Source: Glycine soja
Lineage: Eukaryota; Streptophyta; Magnoliopsida; Fabales; Fabaceae
Assembly (NCBI RefSeq): GCF_004193775.1
Contig: NC_041011.1
Span: forward strand, 15,470,201 to 15,534,200
Length of the DNA: 64,000 bases
Direction of reading: 5' to 3'
Shown: positions 33,865 through 46,901 of the stretch, piece after piece
Numbering within the stretch: the stretch's first letter is position 1
Layout of the letters: every line of letters begins with the position of its first letter
Notes under the pieces: generated by a model
The model's input: the letters and a program-made list of their open reading frames with translations, nothing else
Told to the model about the DNA's origin: nothing
Databases searched by the model: none
Position numbers and translations under genes: made by a program

Positions 33865-34970
33865 CAAGGACAAGGTATGGAGAAATATGGAATAAGTGGC
33901 TAAATCCCAAAGGAATAGAGGAGCAAAGGGGAATAAGTGCATATTAAAAAAAAATAAGAAAATATAAAGAAGTAAAGATAAAAATTAAACATGAAAGAGT
34001 AGAACCAAGAGTTTCATCATTCTTGTGCCATTTAAGATCTTATTCACTCAACTTTATTGCTTTTCTTTTTTTTTTTTTCGATTTTTTTTTTTTTTTTTTA
34101 CTCTTAGGCCTTTGAGAAACAACATTTCATTCAGCAATGTCCAACATTTAACCAATATACAATGTACATCAAGTATGGCCCAAAATACATCATGAAGCAT
34201 AGCCAACAAAACAAGTGTCAATGAAACAAAAACCCCACACTTATTCCCAAAACAATTCAAAGCTCCAAAAATTCCTTAAGGATATGGTAATATCATGGTT
34301 TTTCACTTAAGGCTTGTAGTGAGCTTCAAAACAAGGAAAGGAAACAAGGCTCAAAAGGGCTATCAAAGGAATTAATCAAGGTAAGTCCATTTGGCTAGAA
34401 CTTATAAGAACAAAATTGCCTACTCATTTCCAAATATGCATGTGAATTAGGACGCATCAACAAGAATCAAGCCAAGGCTATTGTGCAAGCAATCAATGGG
34501 GCAAAACACACCAAATGATTATAATGATGGATGGCTCAAATTCTCACAAAGGTAAAATCATCACTTTCAAATTGAGCTTTCAAAACTATCATGACATGTA
34601 GAGAAGAATCAAGGATTTCAAGTCACAAAATGTCAAGAACTTTTATTTTCAAAACAATTACCCATTTCTTGAACATATCCTATAATTCAAAGAAAAACAT
34701 GCAAAGTCGTACGTGCACATGAAATTGACCCAAAATATTAAACTGAAAATCCGACGAAACTAACAACATTAACAAATTAACACAACTAACAAATTAACAA
34801 AACCAACAAAACTAGCAAAACCAAAGAACACTCCCCCCCCCCCATACTTAAACAACACATTGTCCTCAATGTAGCACAATTAAAAGATTAAAAACAATTA
34901 AATCATCAAAGAGAATCGGACAAGTGTAATAAAAGCAAAGAAGGAGATAGGAAAAGAAAAACTCCCTAAG
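33865..34970 (-). other. Athila 3' non-coding region (second unit)
   Basis: Copy of 29218-30333 with about ten single-base deletions, for example AAAACCCCACAC against AAAACCCCCCACAC and GAACTTAT against GAAGCTTAT. The terminal C run has 11 instead of 12 bases. Confidence 0.85.
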
Positions 34971-37900
34971 TCATGGTGGAGGAAGAGTAGGGTGGAGTAA
35001 GGAAGTCTCTTCCAACACTACGTCCACTAAAGAAGGGTTCGTGAGGAATGGCTTAAGTCGATGTCCGTTGACCTTGAAGCTCTTGTTTGTGGAGTCGCTT
35101 TTGATCTCAACTGTACCATAAGGAAAAACATTAGTAACAACAAAAGGACCAATCCACTTAGACCTCAACTTACCAGTCATGAGTCCAAGCCTAGAATTAT
35201 ACAATAACACTTTTTGCCCAACCACGAAGTCTTTTTTAACTATCATGCTATCATGGAACTTCTTGGTCTTTTCTTTGTAGAACTTGGCATTCTCGTAGGC
35301 TTCTAGGCGGATTTCATCTAACTCACTCAGTTGCAACTTCCTTTCCTCGCCAGCTTGATCCATAGAGAAGTTGCAAGTCTTCACTGCCCAGTATGCTTTG
35401 TGCTCAATTTCCACTGGAAGATGACATGCCTTTCCAAAGACAACCCGATAAGGAGACATTCCTATGGGTGCTTTGTAGGCAGTCCGATGTGCCCAGAGAG
35501 CATCATCAAGCCTGGTACTCCAATCTTTCCTGCTTGGCTGCACAATCTTCTCTAGAATTCTCTTGATTTCCCTGTTAGAAATTTCTGCCTGTCCATTAGT
35601 CTAGGGGTGGTATGGTGTGGATACTCTGTGTACCACCCCGTACTTTTTAAGCAGGGCATGCATTGTCCTGTTGCAAAAATGGGTTCCTTGATCACTAACA
35701 ATTGCTTTAGGTACTCCAAACCTGCAAAATAGATTAGACCTGACAAAGTCTGCGACAACTTTAGCATCATTAGTTCTAGTGGGCTTGGCTTCCACCCATT
35801 TTGAAACATAATCAACTGCAAGGAGAATATAAACATAACCAAAAGAGACAGGAAAAGGACCCATGAAATCTATACCCCAGACATCAAACACCTCACAGAA
35901 TAGCATAGGTTGCTGAGGCATTTGTTGTCGCCATGTAAGTGTATTTCCTGCTCTCTAACACTGCTCACAAGTGCTGCAGATCTTCCACGCATCTTTAAAG
36001 ATGGTGGGCCAATAAAAACCACAATCAAGCACTTTGCGAGCTGTCCTTTGAACACCCAGATGACCTCCCGATGCGGAAGAATGACAGAACTGCAGGACTG
36101 AGTCAGTCTCATGATCTGGAATGCACCGTCTAATGACCTGATCACTGCACAATTTCCACAAGTAGGGGTCATCCCAAATAAAATGCTTAGCATCACTTTT
36201 AATCTTATCTTTTTGGGCCTTAGATGCTAAGGGAGGAAAAATAGAGGCAACTAAATAATTGACAATGTTAGCAAACCAGGGAGTAGAAAGAGAGTCAGAA
36301 ATACTATACAATATATACAAATGATCATCCGGGAAATCATCCCGAATAGGTGAATCTGCATCAGAGACACGTTCGATACGACTCAAATGATCAGCAACAA
36401 GATTTTGTGCTCCGCTCCTATCACGGATCTCCAAGTCAAACTCTTGGAGCTAGAGCATCCATCGGATCAACCTAGGCTTAGAATCAGCCTTCTTCAACAA
36501 GTACTTTAGAGCTGCATGGTCAGTATAAACAATAATGCGAGTACCAAGCAAATAAGAACGAAATTTTTCAAGAGCAAAAACTATGGCTAGAAGCTCTTTC
36601 TCAGTAGTAGTATAATTTGCTTGGGCAGCATCTAAAGTCCTAGAAGCATAATATATCACCCTGGGCAATTTATCAATTTTCTGAGCAAGGACAGCCCCCA
36701 ATGCATAATTTGATGCATCACACATAAGCTCAAAAGGGGCTGTCCAATCGGGTGCCTGGATGATGGGGGTGGTAGTCAATGCTCTTTTGAGGCAATCAAA
36801 AGCCTCTTTGCATCTGTCATTAAAGTCAAACTCCACCTCCTTTTGCAACAAGTTGGACAGTGGAAGGGCTACTTTGCTAAAATCCCTTATAAAGCGCCTG
36901 TAGAATCCTGCATGACCAAGAAAAGATCGCACCTCTCGCACACAAGAGGGGTAAGGCAATTGTGAAATAACAGAAATTTTTGCAGGATCTACTTCAATGC
37001 CCTTATTGGAAATAATGTGGCCTAAAACTATACCTTGCTCAACCATAAAATGACATTTTTCAAAATTTAGAACAAGGTTAGTTTCAATGCATCTATTCAA
37101 AACTTTTTCCAAACTATTCAAACAACCATCAAAAGAGGATCCATATACAGTGAAATCATCCATAAACACCTCTATGTAATTTTCTAAAAAATCACTGAAA
37201 ATACTAATCATGCACCGCTGGAAGGTACCAGGGGCATTGCACAGGCCGAAAGGCATCCTCCTATAAGCAAAAGTGCCGAAGGGGCAGGTGAATGTGGTCT
37301 TTTCCTGATCCTCAGGAGCAATAGTAATTTGCATATAACCAGAAAAACCATCAAGGAAACAGTAGTGGGATTTACCTGCCAGACGTTCAAGCATCTGGTC
37401 AATGAATGGCAGGGGAAAATGGTCCTTTTTGGTAACCTGGTTCAGCCTCCTATAGTCAATGCAGACTCTCCAACTGTTCTGCACCCGAGTAGGAATCAGC
37501 TCCCCCTTCTCATTTCTGATCACTGTGAGGCCAGTCTTTTTCGGGACTACCTGGACGGGACTCACCCATTGGCTGTCGGAGATAGGATAAATGATTCCAG
37601 CTTGCAAAAGCTTGGTTATCTCCTTCTTCACTACATCAAGAATCACCGGGTTGAGTCTTCTCTGTGGCTGTCTTACTGGTTTAGCTCCATCCTCTAAATT
37701 TATTCGATGCATACATGTGGATGGGCTAATACCAGGAATGTCCGCCAGGGTCCAGCCTATAGCCTTCTTATGCTTCTTGAGAACTGACAACAACTTCTCC
37801 TCTTGCTCATCAGCAAGGGAGGCAGATATAATCACTGGAAAACTCTTGCTATCATCCAAGTAAGCGTATTTTAAATTTGATGGCAGAGGCTTCAATTCTG

Positions 37901-40643
37901 GTGTGGTCGGCTGGACAGTGGTAGAAGGAGATGGTTTCTCAGCCTTGACCTCATAAAGAAAGTCAGAGGTATGTGTACTTCCTGAAACATGGTTAGTCCT
38001 ATCTGACTCTATAAAATCAATCTCAAGAGGTAAAACACCACCACCAGGCATGCAATCAATATCACTCTCAGATTCACTCTCAGCATCAAATTCAGACATA
38101 TGATCAAGTACAATTTCAGACTCAATGCATGAAGAGTGAGAGGCATGCAGATTAGAATAAAGATCAGTCATGTATTCATCAACAACATGGTCAATTATTT
38201 CAGCACGAAATACAGAAAGATCTTCAGATGGGTATTTCATAGCATCCAGAATATTAAAATGAACAGTTATATCACCAAACTCCATGGACAGTGTGCCTGC
38301 ATAAACATCTATCTTAGTTCTAGCAGTTTTCATAAAGGGTCTGCCTAGAATGATGGGAACTGATCCTTGAGAAAATCCATCTTCCATATTCAAGATATAA
38401 AAATCAACAGGGAAAATCAGTTCACCAACTCTAACTAAGACATCTTCTATGAAACCAACAGGATAGGCAACACTTCTGTTAGCTAAATGAATTACCACAT
38501 CAGTTGACTGCAAGGGACCTAGAGATAGAGAATTAAAAATAGACAGAGGCATAACACTAACAGAAGCTCCTAAATCTAGCATGGCATTGTCAAACTTACT
38601 ATTCCCTATGATACAAGGTATGCTGAATGTACCTGGATCTTTGCATTTTTCAGGAATTTGAGGAACAGATTTACCAATCAATGCGGAGACATTTCTGCCC
38701 ATGCTAATCCGTTCACTTCCTTTAAGCTTCCGCTTATTAGTGCACAGCTCCTTCAAGAATTTGGCATATCTTGGAATTTGCTTTATTGCATCCAACAGAG
38801 GTATGTTTACCTCTACCTTTCTAAACATTTCCAAGATCTCTTTCTCTGCCTCTTCCATTTTTTTGTTGGAAACTGCTCTTGGAGGGAATGGAAGAGGGGG
38901 AATGTGCTGCTTCTGCAAATCAGAATTACCTGTGGAAGAAGATTCACCTGCACAGAAATTGTTAGGTAAATTTTTGTCATCACCTTTTTCTGGAATAGAG
39001 TGAAGTTTGGCAGGTTCATTTGCAGATGAGGAAGGTGCTACGGGTTGAGGTCCTTGACATTGCTTTCCCGACCTCAATGAAATGGCACTGACATTTTTGG
39101 GATTTTGGACAGCTTGAGAAGGCAGCTTGTCAGAATTCTGGGACTGTTGTTGATTCAATTGGGTAGCCAATTGTCCCATCTGATTGGTTAAGCTCTGAAT
39201 GGAGGCTCTGGTCTCTTGCTGAAACTGCATGTTCTGCATAGTCATTTGCCTCACAAGTTCTTCGAGGGAAGGTTGTGGAGGGGCCTCAACTGTTGGCTGT
39301 TTCTGGGGTTGTTGCTGTTGTTGGATTGGTGGAGGAATGTATGGTCTGCTTGGGCCAGCAGCATTTTGGAAGGAAGGAGCAGGCTGCTGTTGTTGCTGAG
39401 GGCTAGACCATCTGAGGTTAGGGTGATTCCTCCATCCAGGGTTGTATCTGTTGCTGGAAAGGTCATAATTGCTCTACTGTGGTTGATTTTGCTGCTGAGG
39501 TTGAGGAGGTCTATTGTAAATATTTGCAGCATAAGCTTCAGGCTGCTCAATTGCTCCAGGTTGCTGCATGGAAGGGCAAAGGTCTGTATGGTGGTCAGCA
39601 GAGGAGCACAAACCACAAACCCTTGCGACAGGTACAAATTTCTGATTCAAGGCCAGCTGGGTTACCAAGTTGACCAACGCATCCAGTTTGCCTTCAAGCT
39701 TCTTAGTTTCAGATGATGCAGATGGGTTTGTAGCTACCTCATGCACTCCTCTAATGACTATGGCATCATTTTTGGCACTAAACTGCTGGGAGTTGGAGGC
39801 CATCTTCTCAATTAAATTTCTGGCTTCAGCAGGAGTCATGTCTCCAAGGGCTCCACCATTGGCAGCATCTATCATACTTCTCTCCATATTACTGAGTCCT
39901 TCATAAAAATATTGGAGAAGAAGCTGTTCTGAAATCTGATGGTGAGGGCAACTGGCACATAGTTTCTTAAATCTCTCCCAGTACTCATACAGGCTCTCTC
40001 CACTGAGTTGTCTAATACCTGAGATATCCTTCCTGATGGCTGTGGTCCTGGAAGCAGGGAAAATTTTTTCTAAGAATACTCTCTTAAGGTCATCCCAGCT
40101 CGTGATGGACCTTGGAGCAAGGTAATACAGCCAGTCCTTTGCCACTCCCTCTAATGAATGAGGAAAAGCCTTCAGAAATATGTGGTCCTCTTGGACATCT
40201 GGGGGTTTCATGGTGGAGCAGACAATATGAAATTCCTTCAAATGTTTGTGCGGGTCTTCACCTACAAGGCCATGAAACTTTGGAAGCAAATGAATTAGTC
40301 CAGTTTTAAGAACATATGGGACATCCTCATCAGGGTATTGGATGCACAAGCTTTCATAGGTGAAATCAGGTGCAGCCATTTCCCTTAGAGTCCTCTCACG
40401 AGGTGGAGGTTGTGCCATGTTCTCAGAATGTGCAAAATCAGAATGCTCAGAATCAGAATGCTCAAAATTATAATGCTCAAGATCAGGATGTTCAAAATCA
40501 CCAATAACAGAATGCACAAACTCACCAGTTATGGAATGCTCAGAATGATCAAAAGGTATAAAATGATGCCTAACTAATCTATGAAATGTCCTATCTATCT
40601 CAGGATCAAAGGGTTGTAAGTCAGATGGATTGCCTCTAGTCAT
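34971..40643 (-). pseudogene. Athila gag-pol, single frame with four TAG stops
   Basis: ATG 40643 to TGA 34971, one frame without indels, interrupted only by TAG at about 39474, 36450, 35955 and 35601. Order: retrotrans_gag domain (40643-39474) with YEYWERFKKLCASCPHHQIS and FYEGLSNMERSMIDAANGG, and a CGLCSSADHHTDLC knuckle. Protease with DLGAS active site (about 38570), the Athila form. RT with [10 protein letters not shown] near 37155. RNase H with [16 protein letters not shown] and [12 protein letters not shown]. Integrase with HLGVQRTARK and CSTCEQC zinc region, then core [20 protein letters not shown] and [12 protein letters not shown] (the D, D and E blocks), and a C-terminal basic domain ending LPPP. 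It would supply particle, processing, cDNA synthesis and insertion. Three stops sit at Gln positions (CAG to TAG); the fourth is at a Leu position. Confidence 0.93.
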
Positions 40644-41486
40644 ACACTACATTCAGCATGCACACAACTAGTTGCCTTGTCATGTAAATAAAGGTGTAGG
40701 TTTGAACTACAGCTACCCTCAAATGATATCCAAATGACTTGAAATTTTGTGAGCAACCCTATAAAATGATGAGAAGATAGCACAAAAAAATTCAGACAAA
40801 AATTCAAAGTCTAACTATGAAAGCTAAAAATGGTAGGTTAAGAAAAATAAGTGAATAAAACTTGAAAAATAAAAAACTTTTGACAGAATCGCTTTTTTTG
40901 GACGATGGAGACCTCAGCCAGCCTACGGCGGCTGCCACGACGTAGGAAATTTTTTTCTACCCCAAATGCATATATAATAATTGCGATTCTGATAACCGGA
41001 GCAAAAGTTATGGCCGTTTGAAGTTTTGACAAACACAAAATTTGCTAGTTTTTTGGAACTTTCAAATCTGACCAAACTAAAGGCTCTAGCTATTTTTCCC
41101 ACAAAATATGGATTAAAAGAAGTTACCACAAAAAAATTCAGCCAAAAATAACAACCCTAGCTACTAAAACAAAAAATCCCAATTAATTCAGCATGGGTGG
41201 TCGCTAAAATCCGTCTCTAATTGATTTCTACTACTACTCTGTTTTTGCCGCAAGCTGATTTCTACTACTACTCTGCTTTCAAGCACAATATTCACAGCAA
41301 AACACACAAGACTAAAACAGGGGAAACGCTTAATGGGAAAACTGAAACAGAACACACATTAAACAAAATACCAGGACACTAAACAACACTAACACACATA
41401 CTAACACAATACTAACAATTAAACATAAAACACGAAAGGATTAAACACACAGCACTAGCTAGCTATTATGAACCTTTGGACACTGC
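40644..41486 (-). other. Athila leader
   Basis: Non-coding sequence between PBS and Gag start on the minus strand. No supported frame. Confidence 0.75.
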
Positions 41487-41504
41487 TCCCCGGCAACGGC
41501 GCCA
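41487..41504 (-). promoter_or_regulatory. Athila primer binding site (tRNA-Asp)
   Basis: Minus strand reads TGGCGCCGTTGCCGGGGA, complementary to the 3' end of plant tRNA-Asp, 4 nt inside the 5' LTR. This fixes the element's orientation. Confidence 0.9.
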
Positions 41505-41508
41505 AATT

Positions 41509-42648
41509 TGATCGAGGCCGTACCCGAATCAAATAAACATGAAAATGCAGTAACTAGGAAGTGATCCTAGGTCGTTTCCCAACAAGCAGTGACAAGCCAA
41601 ATGTTCATAATATACTTGCAGTAACAGTAACGATGGGGGGGGGGTTTGGTTGTTTGGTAATTAAAGAGCAGACAAATAAAATGGAATACGAAACTACTAA
41701 TATTAAAAACGAGTTGTTTCCTCTGATTCAGAAGCCACTCTCTTATCCTGGGTTATGGAGAATTCGTCCCTAACAGTCAACCACTTAATCCAACCCTATT
41801 TCAATTTACTAAGCGAAAATCAACTTAGGGTTTTCAATACGTGATTAGGCACCACATACACCAGTTATCCCTTCGTCCATTAAGCATGAACGCAAGTTAG
41901 GCTCAGAGGCAATTAATCGAACACGAAGCGTGCACTGATTAATATTCACGAAATTGGGATAACTGGTGAAGGGAAAACTGCCAGGAAACCACATTACAAA
42001 CGAAACCTCAAAGAGAGTTGGGCTTCGTCCTCAAAAGGAAACAACACCAGAAAATCTAGCCTTCCATGGATTCAAACAGAGAACGCAATTGAAACATGAA
42101 ACAGAAACGTAAACAAATAGAAATGTAAAATTGAACAGAAACGTAAATGAGAGTAGAAAAAGAAACAAGAACGAAATTGTAATTAGAAGCAGAAAACGTA
42201 AAATTGCATTACGAACTCAGAAACGTCAAAACAGAAAAACGAAAACCCTAAAACCAAGCTCTGAATAATGAATAGCATAACAGAATAGAATGCCCTGCAC
42301 GAATCCCAAGGCAGCTATTTAAAAAGAGTCACTCAAAGTCACTGGGCCCTATTACAATACTCTGGCCCAAAACGAAATAAACACTGAACAACATAAAATA
42401 AAATTGCGAAATTTCCTAATTAGAAATTAACTAAGGTAAGCGCTTCTTTATTTGCCCTCTTCAAGTCCACAACCAAAATCCGGATTAAGCCCGATGTTTC
42501 ATTAATTCCTGAAATTAGATTAAAAACATCAAATTAGCTAAATGAGCCCAAATAATAAAACTGCCTAATTAATTGACAATTAAGACCAATCAATAATTAA
42601 AATGGTGCAAAAAGGGTTTAGAAAATAGAAGAAAATGATGGCACATCA
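41509..42648 (-). repeat. Athila 5' LTR
   Basis: 1140 bp, the same length as the 3' LTR. Differences include CAAC[A/G]AGCAG, GTTA[T/G]CCC, and a small cluster around 42117-42131. Confidence 0.94.
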
Positions 42649-43174
42649 CATACAACTTAAACATGGGAGAAAAACTGTCTACAGTAGGCATCGTCGCTTT
42701 CTAACACCCAATCATCCTTACACACGACTAAAAAAAGCTTTTAATGGAAGTCAAGAGCATGATATTGTGCCGATACCATTGACTGGTGAGCAGGTATATC
42801 AGCGAGTTCAACACCTGAATACTGGGAAGATCCAAAAGAAGGATAAAAGTCAAAGTTGCATATGGAAGAAGAGGTCCATTTTCTTTGATCTTCCGTACTG
42901 GTATGATCTTGACGTTAGACATTGTATTGATGTTATGCATATGGAGAAAAATGTTTGTGACAGTGTGATTGGGATGCTCCTTAACATTCAAGGCAAGACG
43001 AAGGATGGCTTGAATACCCGTCAAGATCTAGCTGATATGGGTATATGATCACAATTGCAACCAAGGTCTGATGGGAAGAAAATTTACTTGCCCCTAGCCT
43101 GCCATACTTTGTCCAAGAAGGAAAAGATAAGTTTTTGTCAGTGTCTTCGTCGGGTGAAGGTTCCACAAGGATAC
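42649..43174 (+). pseudogene. CACTA TNP2-type transposase, part 2 (middle)
   Basis: Resumes in frame after the Athila target duplication: IQLKHGRKTVYSRHRRFL, AFNGSQEHDIVPIPLTGEQV, WKKRSIFFDLPYWYDLDVRH, and CIDVMHMEKNVCDSVIGMLL, a signature of Transposase_21. TGA stops the frame at 43046; the family sequence continues to KVPQGY, where element B interrupts at TSD GATAC. Confidence 0.92.
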
Positions 43175-44145
43175 TGATGCAATCCTACCCCCCAAGGGCA
43201 TTGGATAGAAGACTCCAAGAAGATTGGGCCAAAGATGCAAGAGAAGGCCCTAGGGTTCTCATGAGCCTTAGGGTAGATTTCGGGCCCATGGGCTAAGTAT
43301 GAGCCCACTTATCTTTGTACATATTAGATTAAGGTTCCATTAATTTTTGTCCTTGTATTTAGGGCTCCATAATGTAGATAGGGTACCCTAGAAATATAGG
43401 ATTTTTCAGCCCTTGTATTTTAGGGCACCTAGACTAGTTTTTGTATCAGGGGTAGTTTTGTAATTTCACATGCACTAAGTGAATATTTGATGTGTGTGGT
43501 TGGAAATAAATTTAATTGAATTGGTAGAAGCCCAATCCAATTAAATTTTAGAGGGGGAGGTGAACATTTGCTTACTACACCCCATTGCCACATCATATAA
43601 TCACACTTTGTGCATGTCCTTCATGCTTTACATGCCTCATGACACCTAAGCACACTTAGTGGAGAATCTTGGAATTGATCTTGGATTAGTGGGCTGAACC
43701 ATAACTAAAATTCACTAATCATAATTAGTGAAATTTTGGCTCCAAAGTTTGGCTCCACAAATTCAATTTCAAATTCAAGTGAAATTTGAATTGAAATTCA
43801 AATTTCCCTCCAATTTTGTGTGACCCATAGGCTATAAATTGAGGTCATGTGTGTGCATTTTTTTCAACTTTGATCATTTGAATATTAAACTTCAGATTTC
43901 AATGCTTATTAGAGCACAAAATTTCGTGCTCTTCTCTCCCTCTCCCCTCATTCATCTCCTTCCTCCAAGCTCTTATCCATGGCCTCCTATGGTGGTGAGC
44001 TTCTTCTAGACTCATCTTCTCCTTGAAGTGGCATCTCCTCTCTCTCTTCCTTTCTCCATTTCACTGCCATTCATCTTCCAAGAAGCAAAGGAATCCATTG
44101 ATGAAGAAGATCCTAGGCCTACAAGCTCCAATGGAGCTTACGTCA
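43175..44145 (+). repeat. Element B 5' LTR
   Basis: Begins TGATGCAATCC and ends ...ACGTCA, where the 3' LTR has ACATCA. The first 200 bp or so are similar to the element A LTR; the rest is unrelated. Confidence 0.9.
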
Positions 44146-46901
44146 TGTGGTATAAAGAGCATCTTCATCTAGGTGATGTTCTTTTGCTTCCTCTATCTTT
44201 TTGTTCGGTGAATTCTCTTTAATTCCTTGTTCTTCATATTATTCTCCTTGTATATCCTCCATTGTCTTGTGGTTTGGTGCTGTTTAGAGTAGATTCAAAA
44301 AAAATAAACCGATTAAATCTTAGATCTACACTTGTTCTTGCATTTCTATGGTTCAAATTTTGTAGATCTACTCTTGAATCATGTTTTTTGTGTTGATTTT
44401 AGGTTCTATCATTTTTCATTCATAATATTCTTGTGCTGAACCTTTAGATCTAAATTTTCTTCCAAAATATTGATTAGAAAAAAAACACTAAAATCTAAGT
44501 GTAAATCACTTAATCCATGTTGTCTTAGAGTCATGTTTAGTCATAGTAATTGTCACATTATGTTCTAAGTTTGTGTTGAATTTTTATTTTGTTGATTGAA
44601 TTCTAGATACATTTGTTCATGTATTCTAGTCATTCTTAGCCTATCTTTTGAATTTTGAGTCGAATTCATGCATGTTATTTAGTTCATAACATGTTCTAAA
44701 TCAATTCCTAGAAGTAGCCTTGTTCTTGAACTTTTTTTTTATTTCTAAGTTTCCTACATGATGCCTATGATGAAGTTGAGTTGTGGTGCTGAGTTGTGGC
44801 TGGATTTGTGGATCAAAATAAGTCTTAAGCTCTCTCGAATTGTTTTATTCAAGATAATTGAGCATAGGCAAACACAAATTGTAACTATCCAAGCCTTAAG
44901 CAACATAAACACTACTCTTGATTTCTAGGTTGAAATCTCTGGTGCTGGCAGCTTGAACATGCGAACTTGTATAAATTACTGGGAATTAGTGACTACGTTT
45001 TTTGAGCTGAAATTTTTACTGAATTTTCTAGACATATGGACCAAAATTATAAAAAAAAAAGAACCAAGCGATTTGTGATGGAAGCTTGCTTGTGGGGGCT
45101 TCTATGGAGGCTGGATCTTTGAGCTTCAATGAGGTCCTTTAATGCTGATTTTCCACCATGGAGATGCAGCGGAAGACAAAGGAGAAGAGGTGAGAGGAGG
45201 CTCCATCCACTAGGGAATAAGCCATGGAAGAAGGAGCTTCACCACCAAGATGAGCCTTGGATAAGAAGCTTGGAAGGATGCTTCAATGGAGGAAAAGAAA
45301 GAGGGAGAGAAAGAGAGAGGGGGGAGCACGAAATTGAAGGAATAAAAGAGGGAGAGAAGTGGAACTTTGAAGTATGTCTCACAAGACTCTCATTTATCAA
45401 AGTTGCAACAAGTGTTACACATGCTTCTATTTATAGACTAGGTAGCTTCCTTGAGAAGCTTTCTTTAGAAAACTTCCTTGAGAAGCTTCTTTGAGAAAAC
45501 TTCCTTGAGAAGCTAGAGCTTAGCTACACACACCCCTCTCATAACTAAGCTCACCTCCTTGAGAAGCTTCCTTAAGAAGATTCCTAAAGAAGCTAGAGCT
45601 TAGCTACACACACCTCTCTAATAGCTAAGCTCACCCCCATGACAAAAAAAAGTCCTTACTACAAAGACTACTCAAAATGCCCCGAAATACATGGCTAAAA
45701 CCCTATACTACTAGAATGGCCAAAATACAAGGCCCAGACGAAGGCAAAACCTATTCTAATATTTACAAAGATAAGCGGGCTCATACTTAGCCCATGGTCT
45801 CGAAATCTACCCTAAGGCTCATGAGAACCCTAGGGCCTTCCCTTGGATCTCTAGCCCAATCTACTTGGAGTCTTCTACCCAATGCCATTGCGGGGTAGGA
45901 TTGCATCAATTTGGATCAAAGGAAAAAATAAGAAAAATGTCACAAGTTGGTAGAAAAATCAGTGTCCAGGAAAAAAAAAGTGAAAGGAAAGTGTGCTTGT
46001 TGTTTTGGCTCAAAATTTGTTCTATAATTGGTGCCTATTTTATACCAATCCTAGTTCTTAAATTTCAATTGAAAATTATTGTGAAAACAAGTGCCAAAAC
46101 TAGAGGTTTCTTGAGTCTTTTTTTTTAGTTTTTCTACTCTACTCTAGAGCCATTCTAAGTTTCTCTTTGAGTCCTAGCTTGCTTTTATGTGCTTTTCATT
46201 GCTTTAATTGTTGAATAATCCTTGAAAATTTGTCTTGCTAAAACTCTATTGGTTTAGCTTTCATTTCATTTTTTTGGTCTTTGGTTATTGCTTGTCTCTT
46301 TGTTTCCTTGCTTGTGAGTTGCCATATAGGGAATTGGAAAGGAGGATTGGTGCCATATCTTGAAGAATTTGAGTCAAGAAGCAAGGGGCCAACCACCTTA
46401 AGATCTATTGGACTAAAGAGCACTCCAAATTGAGTGAAACACTAAAGAGAGAATAGCCACCACAATTGAGGACTTTTTTCTTTGTAATTTTGTAATTGGC
46501 AATTTGCATTGCTTTTAAATTTTGTAACAAAAAGGCCTTTCATTGGAAGTAAGTTGGGAGCCTCCGCTAGGTCACCATACTTCCATTTGTGTGTAATAAT
46601 TTATGCAATTTTCCCTTAGGATAGTGAGTGTTTTGTTGTGAACCTTAAATGAGGTCATCCAAACACTCTTAGGATCCGCCTAGTTTGCATTTCTTGCACT
46701 TTAATTTCTTGCTCACTTCCATAGCTTATTTCCTTTACCCTCCATTGTCAAACCGACTAGATAGCTTGCCTTTTACCAATTAGTTTTTACCTTATCTTTC
46801 ACACCTCTTTTAGTGTTTATTTTGGCTAGTTTCAACCATAGTTTCTTTTACCTTTTGTTTTCAAACCCCCAACAAGAAAGAACCATAACTTAGGAACCAA
46901 C
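44146..46901 (+). other. Element B leader, interrupted
   Basis: Non-coding leader homologous to that of element A, split by the solo LTR at 45076-45908. The PBS-like TGGTATAAAGAGC at 44148-44160 has lost the canonical C of TGGTATCAGAGC. Confidence 0.8.
45076..45908 (-). mobile_element. Solo LTR of the element A family, inside element B
   Basis: 833 bp, flanked by perfect target duplication ATTTG (45071-45075 and 45909-45913). It lacks one of the AGCTAGAGCTTAGCTACAC units present in the other copies and has lost a short segment before CACCCCCATGAC. Orientation is opposite to its host element B. Deepest layer of the nest. Confidence 0.93.

Larger units (their letters stand above)
29218..38504 (-). 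repeat. 4.65-kb direct tandem duplication within Athila
   Basis: Unit 1 is 29218-33864 (4647 bp), unit 2 is 33865-38504 (4640 bp), joined head to tail at 33864/33865: ...CACATCAGT | CAAGGACAAGG.... Six coding blocks translate identically in both units at a constant offset of 4637. Differences are concentrated at 33390-34430, where the sequence around the junction lacks single bases present in the other copy. Confidence 0.93.
27670..42648 (-). mobile_element. Athila-lineage Ty3 LTR retrotransposon with internal duplication
   Basis: 14,979 bp, two 1140-bp LTRs, and perfect target duplication CATAC (27665-27669 and 42649-42653) within the CACTA transposase gene. On the minus strand: PBS matching the tRNA-Asp 3' end, gag-pol in one frame, a long 3' non-coding part and polypurine tracts. 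The Gag matches the Athila type. The LTRs differ at about ten positions (about 0.9%), so insertion is recent. Without the 4.65-kb tandem duplication it would be about 10.3 kb, normal for Athila. No env-like ORF is seen between pol and the 3' LTR. Confidence 0.95.
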
